Below, piece after piece: positions 14,221 through 22,082 of a DNA stretch of 30,238 nucleotides. How positions within the stretch are numbered: position 1 is the stretch's first letter; each line of letters opens with the position of its first letter. The translations under genes and the position numbers were made by a program. This DNA is from Clostridia bacterium (GTDB lineage Bacteria; Bacillota; Clostridia; Oscillospirales; Acutalibacteraceae), in NCBI GenBank assembly GCA_024689165.1, contig JAILDS010000041.1:1-30238 (forward strand), read 5' to 3'. The notes below the pieces were generated by a model. That model had not been told where the DNA came from and did not search any database. It worked only from the letters and a program-made list of their open reading frames with translations.

Positions 14221-15287
14221 TGTTTTGCCCCCTTATTCCCGAAGACGATCTTGTAATTCACGAAGAACTCGCAGCCGATGATGAAAAACAGGATGATGCC
14301 CGTGACGATGTCCGCGATCGAATCGTTTATCCTGAAGGACGTGGCTATGGCGCCGGCGCCGCGCTCGAGGAACACTATCAGAAGGGACGTCAGGATCATC
14401 ATCAGCGGGTTGAATTTGGCGAGCCATGAGACCATTATGGCGGTAAAGCCCTGCCCGCCCGCGGAGGTGGTGGACAGGGAGTGGTCCTTGCCCGCGACTA
14501 TGATAAGGCCTGCGATACCGCAGATCGCGCCGGAAAGAGCCATCGTGCGAAGTATGACTTTTTTGACGTTCATGCCCACGTAGCGGGCGGTGTTCTCGCT
14601 CTCGCCGACGACGGCTATCTCATACCCGTGCTTGGAGTATTTGAGATAGACGAACATAACTGCGGTCAGGACCGCGACGATCAGGATATTGATAGTCTGC
14701 TCATGGCCGAAGATCGCGGGAAACCAGCCCTTGCCGGTGTTCATGTTGATGACGCCGATGTGAGCCGAACCCGCGGGGTTCTCCCACACGGTCGAAAGAT
14801 AAGACGCTATCTGTATGGCGACGTAGTTCATCATGAGCGTGAACAGCGTCTCGTTCGTGTTCCAGTTGGCTTTGAAGATCGCGGGTATAAGCGCCCAGAT
14901 AATGCCGGAGGCTACGGACGCCGCCACCATGCAGACCATGAGCCAGAAGGTCGGCAGCTTATTGCCGAAGAGGATCATGACCGCGGCGGTGCCGATGCAT
15001 CCGGCCATGACCTGCCCCTCCGCGCCGATGTTCCAGAAACGCATCTTGAACGCGGGCGTGACGGCAAGAGAGATGCACAGCAGTATAGCGGTGCCCTGCG
15101 CGGTGTTCCATATCTTTCTCGAGGAGCCGAAGGCGCCCTTCCACATCTCGATGTAAACGGAGATCGGGTTGAGCTTTGTGACGAACATCACGAAAAGCCC
15201 GCTGACGATAAGTGACAGCAGTATGGCGGCGAGCCTTATGAGCCATGCCTTCCACGAGGGCATCGCGGCTCTTTTTATGATATGCAT
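14217..15287 (-). CDS. Nucleoside ABC transporter permease (NupP-like)
   Basis: First membrane subunit of the same importer, 356 residues, with an N-terminal helix and about nine further hydrophobic segments. FWNIGAEGQVMAGCIGT, NEXLFTLMMNYVA-type sequence (residues near 150) and the coupling stretch YEIAVVGESENTARYVGMN are hallmarks of the BPL_transp_2 family. ATG 15287 starts two bases after the ATPase stop codon and is preceded by AGGGGG inside the ATPase gene, so the genes are tightly coupled. It forms a heterodimer with the NupQ-like subunit in the inner membrane. Confidence 0.93.
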   Translation of the reverse strand: MHIIKRAAMPSWKAWLIRLAAILLSLIVSGLFVMFVTKLNPISVYIEMWKGAFGSSRKIWNTAQGTAILLCISLAVTPAFKMRFWNIGAEGQVMAGCIGTAAVMILFGNKLPTFWLMVCMVAASVASGIIWALIPAIFKANWNTNETLFTLMMNYVAIQIASYLSTVWENPAGSAHIGVINMNTGKGWFPAIFGHEQTINILIVAVLTAVMFVYLKYSKHGYEIAVVGESENTARYVGMNVKKVILRTMALSGAICGIAGLIIVAGKDHSLSTTSAGGQGFTAIMVSWLAKFNPLMMILTSLLIVFLERGAGAIATSFRINDSIADIVTGIILFFIIGCEFFVNYKIVFGNKGAKQ

Positions 15288-15289
15288 GC

Positions 15290-16810
15290 TTATTTCCCCC
15301 TCGCCGTCATCATAAGTCCGATTTCCTCTTTCTTAGCCCCGCGCGCCGGGATCATTCCGCTGACCCTGCCGGAGGAAAGGACGAGTATCCAGTCGCACAG
15401 CTCGATTAGAACGTCAAGGTCCTCACCGACGAAGATGACCGCCGCGCCGTTCTCTTTCTGCCTGTTGAGAAGGTTATAGATAAGGTAAGACGAGTTTATA
15501 TCCAGGCCCCTTACCGGGTATGCAGCCATGAGCACGGTCGGGTTCGAGCTGATCTCGCGCCCGACGAGCACCTTCTGCACGTTGCCGCCGGAGAGGCGGC
15601 GGACCGGCGTGGAGATGGACGGCGTCACGACCTCAAGCTCCTCGACGATCTTTTCCGCGAGGGATTTCGGGGGCTTTTTCTCAAGGAAGACCGTTTTGCC
15701 GGACTTGTAGGAACGGAGCATCATGTTGTCGGTGATGTCCATGTTGCCGACGAGCCCCATGCCCAGTCTGTCCTCGGGAACGAAGGACAGCCGGACGCCG
15801 AGGTCCCTGATCTGCAGCGGGGTCTTGTTGCGCAGGCTCTCGGCCTTGCCGCTTGAGGGGTCGAAATAAGTGATCTTGCCGTCCGCTATATTCTGAAGCC
15901 CCGCGACCGCTTCGAGAAGCTCCCTCTGACCGCTGCCGGCGATGCCCGCTATACCGAGTATCTCGCCGCTCTTTGCGGTAAAGCCTACGTTGTCGAGCAC
16001 TTTCGTGCCGTCCGGGGAAATGACCGTCAGATTCTGTATGGTGAGCCTTTTCTGAGGATCCTTCGGCTCGGTCCTGTCTATGTTCAGGCTGACCTTCTTG
16101 CCGACCATCATCTCGGTGAGCTCCGCCTCGTTGGTTTTGCTCGTTTCGACCGTGTCGATATATTCGCCCTTCCTGAGTATCGTCACGCGGTCGGATATCT
16201 CAAGCACCTCGTGGAGCTTGTGGGTTATTATGATTATCGCCTTGCCGTCGTCGCGCATGCTCCGGAGTATTTTGAAGAGCTTTTCGGTCTCCTGAGGGGT
16301 CAGCACGGCGGTCGGCTCGTCAAGGATGAGTATGTCCGCGCCGCGGTACAGCACCTTGATGATCTCGACCGTCTGTTTTTCGGAGACGGACATGGCGTAT
16401 ATTTTCTTGCTCGGGTCGAGATTGAAGCCGTATTTTTTGCTTATCTCGGATACTTTTTTAGAAACCTCTTTGAGGTCGAACCTGCCGGGCTCGTCAAAAC
16501 CCAGCGCGATGTTTTCGGCGGCGGAGAATACGTCGACCAGCTTGAAATGCTGGTGGATCATCCCGATACCGTGGTTGAAAGCGTCTCTGGGCGAATGGAT
16601 CAGGACCTCCTTGCCGTCGATGTAGATATGGCCCTCGTCCGGGTAGTAGATGCCCGAGATCATGTTCATCAGCGTTGTTTTTCCGCTTCCGTTTTCACCC
16701 AAAACAGATAAAATCTCGCCTTTGTTGACCGTCAGACTGACGTTGTTGTTGGCGAGAATGTTGCCGAAGCGTTTTGTTACGTTTTTAAGTTCAAGCGCCG
16801 CTGTTGACAA
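15290..16810 (-). CDS. Double ABC ATPase of the nucleoside importer (NupO-like)
   Basis: Energises the importer; 506 residues with two fused nucleotide-binding domains. Domain 1 has a full Walker A (GENGSGKTT, about 38-46) and Walker B (ILILDEPTAVLT), but its signature loop reads MSVSEKQ rather than the usual LSVGxxQ. Domain 2 has the degenerate P-loop GIAGSGQRE and an intact LSGGN signature, as is normal for this subfamily (compare RbsA, YufO). Working ATP sites are therefore asymmetric. The start is TTG 16810, six bases after GGAGG; there is no nearby ATG. A strong hairpin separates it from the BMP gene. Confidence 0.94.
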   Translation of the reverse strand: MSTAALELKNVTKRFGNILANNNVSLTVNKGEILSVLGENGSGKTTLMNMISGIYYPDEGHIYIDGKEVLIHSPRDAFNHGIGMIHQHFKLVDVFSAAENIALGFDEPGRFDLKEVSKKVSEISKKYGFNLDPSKKIYAMSVSEKQTVEIIKVLYRGADILILDEPTAVLTPQETEKLFKILRSMRDDGKAIIIITHKLHEVLEISDRVTILRKGEYIDTVETSKTNEAELTEMMVGKKVSLNIDRTEPKDPQKRLTIQNLTVISPDGTKVLDNVGFTAKSGEILGIAGIAGSGQRELLEAVAGLQNIADGKITYFDPSSGKAESLRNKTPLQIRDLGVRLSFVPEDRLGMGLVGNMDITDNMMLRSYKSGKTVFLEKKPPKSLAEKIVEELEVVTPSISTPVRRLSGGNVQKVLVGREISSNPTVLMAAYPVRGLDINSSYLIYNLLNRQKENGAAVIFVGEDLDVLIELCDWILVLSSGRVSGMIPARGAKKEEIGLMMTARGK

Positions 16811-16835
16811 GGTATTCCTCCGCTCTAAAGAACCC

Positions 16836-16863
16836 GCAGGCGAAGCGTTGCCGCTCCGCCTGC
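16836..16863 (-). promoter_or_regulatory. Intercistronic hairpin between the BMP lipoprotein and ATPase genes
   Basis: Arms 16836-16847 and 16852-16863 pair over 12 positions with one mismatch and a TTGC loop. No T-run follows on the minus strand, so complete termination is unlikely; it could protect the upstream BMP message or lower downstream expression. Confidence 0.6.
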
Positions 16864-16879
16864 ACAGTTAAGATTTTGA

Positions 16880-18175
16880 TTATTCGGCGACGGGAAGGGT
16901 GATGCCGTCGATGTCGAGGTCGAAGTAAGGAGCAGACCTGAAGGTCGGGTTGGACTCGTCGAAGTAACCGTCGATTACGACCTGGGTGTCGCCCTGGTAA
17001 GCCTCGTCGGAGTCGACGTCGGCAAGATACTCGTCAAGAGCTTCGCCGCCGACGGTGAACGTGGAGGTATCGAAAACGTGGAGAGTGCCGGCCTTGAGCT
17101 GATCCTCGATCTCGGCAAGCTTCTCGGCAGTGCCTTCGGCAGCGGCGGCGCCGAGCTCGGCAAGCTCTACGGAGCCGGTCTCAAAGGTGCCGGTCCAGTC
17201 GGCGGGGATAACGGAACCGTTGGCTACGGCGTTGATGATGAGCTCATAGTAGGGCTCCCAGTTGATCCTGGACGAAACGATGTAGGTGTTGGGGCCGGCG
17301 GCAGCGGTGGAACCGTTGTAGCTGACGTTCGGGACACCGGCTTCTTCGCAGGCGGTAGGAGCGCCGAGAGAGTCGGCGTGCTGGCTGATAAGGACGCAGT
17401 CGGCCTGGATAAGGGCGTTGGCGGCCTCTTTCTCAAGAGCCTCGTCATACCAGGAGTTGGTGAACTTGACTTCCATGGTAGCGCTGGGGCAGATGTACCT
17501 TGCGCCAAGGAAGAAGGAAGTGTAGCCGGACTTGACCTCGGCGTAGGGATAAGCGCCGACGTAACCGATCTTTGCCTGCTCGGCGGTGATGTCGCCGGCT
17601 TCGATCATCTCATTGAGCTTCAGACCCGCGGCGACGCCGGCGAGGAATCTGCCCTCATAGATGGAGGCGAGAGCGTTGTGGAAGTTGGCAAGGTTCTCGG
17701 TGTGGGCCTTGGTGCCGGTGGCGTGGCAGAACTGGACCTCCGGGAATTCCTTCGCGGCGCGGATCATGTAGTCCTCATGGCCGAAGGAGTCGGCGAAGAT
17801 GATGTCGCAGCCTTCGTCAACGAGCTCGCAGGCAGCCTGGTAGCACTCGTCGCCCTCGGGGATGTTGGGCTTGAGGAGGACCTGCTCGTCGGAGAGACCG
17901 AGAGCGGCCTGAGCCTCATAAGCAGCGTCCATGAAGTTCTTGTCATAGGTGGAGTTCTCATCATGCAGGAAGATGAAGCCGATCTTGAGCTCGGAGAGGT
18001 CGGTCTGAGCTGCGGGAGCGGCGCTCTCATCGGCCGCGGGAGCCTCGGTGTCCGCTACGGAAGCGTCGGGGGCTGCGGTAGTGGTCGGATCCTCTTTACC
18101 GCTGCAGGCGGCGAAAAGACCGATGACCATGCACAGAGACATAAGAGCGCAAATGATCTTCAGAGATTTTTTCAT
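16880..18175 (-). CDS. BMP-family nucleoside-binding lipoprotein
   Basis: Extracytoplasmic substrate-binding subunit, 431 residues. The N-terminus is a lipoprotein signal with lipobox LFAAC (cysteine at residue 24), then an acidic Ala/Thr/Asp-rich linker to about residue 60. The mature part is a BMP/PnrA-like periplasmic-binding fold: LKIGFIFLHDENSTYDKNFM at the start, DSFGHEDYMIRAAKEFPEVQ, FLAGVAAGL, KIGYVGAYPYAEVKSGYTSF and ISQHADSLGAPTACEEAGV are all family-typical. Members bind purine nucleosides such as guanosine and inosine, but the ligand here is inferred. ATG 18175 follows GGAGG by six bases. First gene of the transporter genes and downstream of xpt. Confidence 0.94.
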   Translation of the reverse strand: MKKSLKIICALMSLCMVIGLFAACSGKEDPTTTAAPDASVADTEAPAADESAAPAAQTDLSELKIGFIFLHDENSTYDKNFMDAAYEAQAALGLSDEQVLLKPNIPEGDECYQAACELVDEGCDIIFADSFGHEDYMIRAAKEFPEVQFCHATGTKAHTENLANFHNALASIYEGRFLAGVAAGLKLNEMIEAGDITAEQAKIGYVGAYPYAEVKSGYTSFFLGARYICPSATMEVKFTNSWYDEALEKEAANALIQADCVLISQHADSLGAPTACEEAGVPNVSYNGSTAAAGPNTYIVSSRINWEPYYELIINAVANGSVIPADWTGTFETGSVELAELGAAAAEGTAEKLAEIEDQLKAGTLHVFDTSTFTVGGEALDEYLADVDSDEAYQGDTQVVIDGYFDESNPTFRSAPYFDLDIDGITLPVAE

Positions 18176-18197
18176 GTTTTGCCTCCAAGAAAATATA

Positions 18198-18221
18198 TTT
18201 TAACGGCGCGTGCCGTTAAAA
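18198..18221. repeat. Perfect 10-bp inverted repeat between xpt and the BMP gene
   Basis: TTTTAACGGC (18198-18207) and GCCGTTAAAA (18212-18221) are exact reverse complements around four bases. On the minus strand ATATATTTTC follows, only moderately T-rich. It lies about 20 bases upstream of the BMP ribosome site, so it could be an attenuator, a processing site or an operator. Confidence 0.6.
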
Positions 18222-18274
18222 GCAGGGTAAGGCGGCAGGACTGCAGGCTCCGGGGAAGGGGGCGCCCGCCTGCC

Positions 18275-18285
18275 GGGGGGGGGGG
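18275..18285. repeat. Run of eleven G next to the xpt stop codon
   Basis: An uninterrupted G11 tract (C11 in the message) begins two bases after the xpt TAG. Length is at risk from slippage and from sequencing error. It lies outside coding sequence. Confidence 0.85.
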
Positions 18286-18286
18286 T

Positions 18287-18859
18287 CTACTGCCTGAAAA
18301 CTATCTTCCCGCCGGCCATGGACTCTATCGGGGCGAGAGAGCGGACGTCGAGACCCGCGTCAAGCAGCTTTTTTTCTCCGTTCTGGAACGTCTTCGTAAT
18401 GGCTATCCCAACGCCCTCGACTGTCCCGCCGGCCTGCTCGACTATGCTCTTGAGCCCGAGGACCGCGTTGCCTTCGGCAAGAAAGTCGTCGATGATGAGC
18501 ACCCTGTCGTCGGGGCCGAGGTACAGCTTCGAAACGCTGACGGCGTAGGTCCTGCCTTTCGTAAAAGAAAAGACCTCAGCCGTATAAACGTCTTTTCCGA
18601 TGTTCCTGTTCTCGCCTTTTTTCGCAAAAACCACGGGCACTTTGAACTGATCGGCGGTATAGCACGCTATGGCTATACCCGACGCCTCCACGGTGAGGAT
18701 CTTGTTGATGTTTTTTTCCTTGAAAAGGGTATAGAAGTCTTCTCCTATCTGTCTGAGCAGAACGGTATCTATCCTGTGATTGAGGAACCCATCTACTTTG
18801 AGAATGTCGTCGCCTATGACGACGCCCTCCTCCAGGATACGTTTCTCAAGACAGTTCAA
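18287..18859 (-). CDS. xpt: Xanthine phosphoribosyltransferase
   Basis: Salvages xanthine (and possibly hypoxanthine or guanine) with PRPP to the nucleotide, in the cytoplasm. The 190-residue length is typical. The N-terminus, with LEEGVVIGDDILKVDGFLNH, and the central TVEASGIAIACYTA match the Xpt subfamily, and the PRPP-binding loop is VLIIDDFLAEGNA (about residues 123-135). The C-terminal helix region with AGLDVRSLAPIESM is also characteristic. TTG 18859 is the probable start, after GGGGTGA; no ATG precedes the conserved region. A good promoter gives a leader of only about 30 bases, too short for a purine riboswitch. The nucleoside importer genes follow on the same strand, so the group is a purine salvage unit. 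Confidence 0.95.
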   Translation of the reverse strand: MNCLEKRILEEGVVIGDDILKVDGFLNHRIDTVLLRQIGEDFYTLFKEKNINKILTVEASGIAIACYTADQFKVPVVFAKKGENRNIGKDVYTAEVFSFTKGRTYAVSVSKLYLGPDDRVLIIDDFLAEGNAVLGLKSIVEQAGGTVEGVGIAITKTFQNGEKKLLDAGLDVRSLAPIESMAGGKIVFRQ

Positions 18860-18894
18860 GACAACTCACCCCTTTAGGGAAAAATCACGGTCTC

Positions 18895-18923
18895 AGTATA
18901 CATCCTTCATTCTGAGAATTCAA
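18895..18923 (-). promoter_or_regulatory. Promoter of xpt
   Basis: On the minus strand TTGAAT (18923-18918), 17-base spacer, TATACT (18900-18895). It may drive the whole purine unit. Confidence 0.8.
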
Positions 18924-19046
18924 CACACGCCTTATCCATTCAGCCTTTTTTCTCTGTTTTGAACAAAGACGGGCTTTTACGGAGCGGTTTTGTTTATCAT
19001 TGAGGCAATAAACGGGCACCGCCCGCACGCAGCCCGTACAATTCTG

Positions 19047-19075
19047 TTGACATTTCCGGGCCGCCGTTGTAAAAT
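19047..19075 (+). promoter_or_regulatory. Promoter of tyrS
   Basis: TTGACA (19047-19052), 17-base spacer, TAAAAT (19070-19075). The leader to ATG 19111 is about 30 bases, so a T-box riboswitch cannot fit if this is the promoter used. Confidence 0.85.
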
Positions 19076-19110
19076 CCTTTAAATCGTTTATTATCCGGGA
19101 GAATCACTTT

Positions 19111-20331
19111 ATGGATGTGTTTGAAGAACTCAAGGCGAGGGGGCTCATAGCTCAGGCGACCGACGAGGAAGCGATAAAAAAGCTGCTTGAGACCGAAAAG
19201 GTCAGGTTCTATATCGGCTTCGACCCGACGGCGGACTCTCTTCACGTCGGGCATTTCGTCCAGATAATGGTAATGGCCCACCTGCAGAGGGCGGGCCACG
19301 TCCCGGTGGCTCTTTTCGGCGGCGGCACCGGCATGGTCGGCGACCCCTCCGGGAAGTCGGACATGCGCAGGATGCTCACCAACGAGACCATCGAGCACAA
19401 CGTGAACTGCTTTATCAAGCAGATGTCCGCGCTGATCGATTTTTCCGACGGGAAGGCCATAATGGTCAACAATGCGGACTGGCTGAGAAACCTCAACTAC
19501 ATTGACTTCATACGCTCCGTCGGCGTGCATTTTACGGTCAACAAGATGCTCGCGGCCGAGTGCTACAAGCAGCGCCGCGAACAGGGGCTGACCTTCTTCG
19601 AAATGAATTACATGCTCATGCAGAGCTACGACTTCCTGCATCTTGCGCGTGAGTACGGCGTCAAGCTCGAACTCGGCGGCGACGACCAGTGGTCGAACAT
19701 AATCGGCGGCGTGGAGCTTAACAGAAGGATGGACTCGCGCCAGGTCTACGGCATGACCTTCAACCTGCTGCTCAAGAGCGACGGCAAAAAAATGGGCAAG
19801 ACCGAGGGCGGCGCCGTATGGCTCGACCCGGAAAAGACCAAGCCCTATGATTTTTACCAGTACTGGCGCAATGTCGACGACGCGGACGTCGTCAAGTGCC
19901 TCAGGATGCTCACCTTCGTCACGCTCGAAGAGATAGACGGATTCGCAAAGCTTGAAGGCAGCGAGATCAACGCCGCCAAGGAACGGCTCGCCTACGAGGT
20001 CACAAAGCTCGTCCACGGCGAAGAGGAAGCCGAAAAGGCGCAGAAAGCGGCAAAGTCGGTTTTCGGAGCCGGAGCCGGCGACGACATGCCCGACGCCGCG
20101 ATCCCCGAGTCGGCGTTCAGAGACGGCAAAGTCTCCCTGCCCGCGCTCATCGCCTCCGCGGGAGCCGCCCCGACGAACTCCGACGCCAGACGGCTCATCC
20201 AGCAGGGCGGGATCATATTTGACGGCCAAAAAATCACCGATCCGTCGACGCTCATCGACAGGGACGCTCTCTCCGGAGAGGGAAAGGTCCTTCAGAAGGG
20301 CAAGAAGGTATTCATCAAAGTCCATCTGTAA
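19111..20331 (+). CDS. tyrS: Tyrosyl-tRNA synthetase
   Basis: Charges tRNA-Tyr with tyrosine via tyrosyl-adenylate; a class I synthetase acting as a homodimer. The 406 residues match the usual length. The HIGH-type motif is HVGHF (about 45-49) in FDPTADSLHVGHF, and the KMSKS-type motif is KKMGKTEGGA (about 228-237), the variant normal for one TyrRS subgroup. MNYMLMQSYDFLHL and GGDDQWSNIIGG form the tyrosine pocket and dimer region. The last 70 residues (from SLPALIASAG) carry an S4 RNA-binding domain. ATG 19111 follows GGGAG by nine bases. Divergent from xpt. Confidence 0.98.
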   Translation: MDVFEELKARGLIAQATDEEAIKKLLETEKVRFYIGFDPTADSLHVGHFVQIMVMAHLQRAGHVPVALFGGGTGMVGDPSGKSDMRRMLTNETIEHNVNCFIKQMSALIDFSDGKAIMVNNADWLRNLNYIDFIRSVGVHFTVNKMLAAECYKQRREQGLTFFEMNYMLMQSYDFLHLAREYGVKLELGGDDQWSNIIGGVELNRRMDSRQVYGMTFNLLLKSDGKKMGKTEGGAVWLDPEKTKPYDFYQYWRNVDDADVVKCLRMLTFVTLEEIDGFAKLEGSEINAAKERLAYEVTKLVHGEEEAEKAQKAAKSVFGAGAGDDMPDAAIPESAFRDGKVSLPALIASAGAAPTNSDARRLIQQGGIIFDGQKITDPSTLIDRDALSGEGKVLQKGKKVFIKVHL

Positions 20332-20343
20332 AGGGTGTTTTTC

Positions 20344-21027
20344 GTGATTTTCACAGTTCTCAAATACGTTTTCATCGCTCTGTTCGCGGCATTTTCAGCG
20401 GTCCACCTGTACCACTCCTGGAAGGACGACGCCCCGAAGCGCGCAAAGACAAAGCCGTTCCTGCTGATATTCCTGCTTCTGTTCTATTTAGCGGCTTCGC
20501 TATCTGCAAGAACGGCTGTATCGTGGGTCCTCGCGGGTGCTCTCCTTATGAGCTGGCTCGGCGACGTGCTTCTTATCCCGAAGGGAAACAAATGGTTCGT
20601 CTTCGGCGGCATCGCGTTCCTCGCGAGCCACATACTGTTTGTACTCGCTTACGTTCCGTCCGTCGATTTCCGCGCGGTGATCTGGTATATCTGGGCGCCC
20701 GCGCTCGTCGTATATTACGGCATATCCGTCGCCGTAACGCTGAGCCTGCGCAAAACCACGCCGAAACCGATGCTCGTCCCCATGGTGCTCTATCTTTTCG
20801 CCAACAGCACCATGAACCTGTTCGCGCTCGCGAGGCTCATGACCCTTAAAACGCCCGGTTCGGCAATCGCCTACGCCGGAGCGATCCTTTTCTTCATCTC
20901 GGACTGCACGCTTTACCTCGTCAGGTACCACAAAAACAGGGAGCTCATCTTCAAAAAGCATTTCACAGTCATGCTGACTTATCTTCTGGGCGAAGCGCTC
21001 ATCACCGTGGGAATTTTGCTGGCTTAG
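20344..21027 (+). CDS. YhhN-family membrane protein (lysoplasmalogenase-like)
   Basis: Integral membrane protein of 227 residues with about seven to eight hydrophobic helices. The family pattern is clear: KPFLLIFLLLFYLAA, then SWLGDVLLIPKGNKWFVFGG, FLASHILFVLAY, FFISDCTLYLVRY and the C-terminal TYLLGEALITVGI, with the conserved aspartates in the SWLGD and FFISD motifs. Relatives TMEM86 and some bacterial YhhN proteins cleave the vinyl ether of lysoplasmalogens; whether this one does is inference, though plasmalogens are common in anaerobic Clostridia. I choose GTG 20344, eight bases after AAAGGG, over an in-frame GTG at 20335 that lies on top of that site. It follows tyrS by 12 bases and probably shares its transcript. 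Confidence 0.85.
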   Translation: MIFTVLKYVFIALFAAFSAVHLYHSWKDDAPKRAKTKPFLLIFLLLFYLAASLSARTAVSWVLAGALLMSWLGDVLLIPKGNKWFVFGGIAFLASHILFVLAYVPSVDFRAVIWYIWAPALVVYYGISVAVTLSLRKTTPKPMLVPMVLYLFANSTMNLFALARLMTLKTPGSAIAYAGAILFFISDCTLYLVRYHKNRELIFKKHFTVMLTYLLGEALITVGILLA

Positions 21028-21154
21028 GAGCCGGCTTTGTAAGGGACGGCCCGAACTGTCCGTCCTTATGCCGCGCTGCGGCGCCGTTCGCAGTCTTCCG
21101 GCCCGACGCGGCCGGACGCAGAACAGACGCGCAGCGCTCCCGAAAGGAGTAAAC
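21028..21154 (+). other. 127-bp gap with foldable sequences, no gene
   Basis: Contains a hairpin with arms AAGGGACGG and CCGTCCTT (one bulge, about 21040-21067) and a perfect 7-bp stem TCCGGCC/GGCCGGA (21097-21103 with 21110-21116). Neither has a T-tract and no convincing promoter was seen, so the lipid kinase gene is probably read through from tyrS, perhaps at reduced level. Confidence 0.45.
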
Positions 21155-22060
21155 ATGAAGTACGTATTCGTCGTCAATCCCCGCGCAGGGGCCGTCAACG
21201 TCGCCGGGACCGTCTCAGACGCGATCAGAGACCTGCCCGAGGCCTCCGACTGCGAGATCTATCAGACCGTCGCTCCCGGCGACGCCACCCGTTTTGTCAA
21301 AGAGCGCATAGCTCTGGCCGACGGCGAAGAGCTGCGTTTCATCGCCTGCGGCGGCGACGGCACCGTCAACGAGGTCGTTTCCGGCGCCGCGCTTGAAAAG
21401 AACGTTTCCGTCACCTGCTATCCCTGCGGCAGCGGCAACGACCTTGTCAAGTCCTTCGGCGGCGCGGAAAAATTCACGGACATTTCCGCTCTTCTCCGCG
21501 CCCCGTCAAAGCCCATCGACCTTCTGAAGGTCGGCGACCGCTGGGCGGACAACGTCGTCAACTTCGGTTTCGACACGACCGTCGCGATCACTATCAACAA
21601 GGAGCGCGAAAAGACCGGGCACGGCAACAAGAACGCCTACACCAAGGGCGTCGTCACCGCTCTGCTGACGGCCATGAAGAACAGCTTTACCGTCGAGGCC
21701 GACGGCGAAAGACTCAACCCCGACGGGAAGGCCCTGCTCTGCACCGTCGCCAACGGGCAGTACGTCGGCGGCTCCTTCAAGTGCGCCCCCCGCGCCGAGA
21801 CCGACGACGGCCTTATCGAGGTCTGTCTGATTAAGCCCATCTCAAGGCTGAGGTTCGTCAGGATACTCACGCCTTACACCAACGGCGAGCACCTCGACCG
21901 CGAGGACATGAAAGACATCGTCGTCTACCGCCGCGCGAAGAAAGTAACGGTCGCAGCCCCGAAGGGCTTCGCTTACTCTCTTGACGGCGAGATCATATAT
22001 GAAAACTATTTCACCATCGAGATCGTCCACGAAGCGGTAAACTTCGCGGTACCGGAATAA
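21155..22060 (+). CDS. Diacylglycerol-kinase-type lipid kinase (YegS/DagK/BmrU family)
   Basis: Predicted to phosphorylate a lipid such as diacylglycerol at the membrane surface with ATP. The 301 residues fit the family. The nucleotide-binding motif is CGGGDGTVNEVVSGA (about residues 69-83) and the second conserved block is PCGSGNDLVKSFG, just after. VNPRAGAVN lies at the N-terminus and the C-terminal domain has the beta-sandwich with FAYSLDGEIIYE, the DGE being part of the metal site. ATG 21155 is five bases after AAGGAG, replacing a longer frame with no ribosome site. Exact lipid substrate unknown; it sits between a YhhN protein and glutamine synthetase. Confidence 0.92.
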   Translation: MKYVFVVNPRAGAVNVAGTVSDAIRDLPEASDCEIYQTVAPGDATRFVKERIALADGEELRFIACGGDGTVNEVVSGAALEKNVSVTCYPCGSGNDLVKSFGGAEKFTDISALLRAPSKPIDLLKVGDRWADNVVNFGFDTTVAITINKEREKTGHGNKNAYTKGVVTALLTAMKNSFTVEADGERLNPDGKALLCTVANGQYVGGSFKCAPRAETDDGLIEVCLIKPISRLRFVRILTPYTNGEHLDREDMKDIVVYRRAKKVTVAAPKGFAYSLDGEIIYENYFTIEIVHEAVNFAVPE

Positions 22061-22082
22061 GCCCCGACAAGGCGGTGCGGAA

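Noticed and set aside
17078..18877. 599-codon open frame on the plus strand
   Set aside because: Antisense to the BMP lipoprotein and xpt genes; low-complexity Gly/Val/Asp composition typical of shadow frames in GC-rich DNA.
18860..18990. Guanine riboswitch upstream of xpt
   Set aside because: The promoter gives a leader of about 30 bases, and no purine-riboswitch three-stem pattern was seen further upstream.
18997..20325. 442-codon minus-strand frame opposite tyrS
   Set aside because: Shadow; tyrS has intact class I motifs and a promoter on the plus strand.
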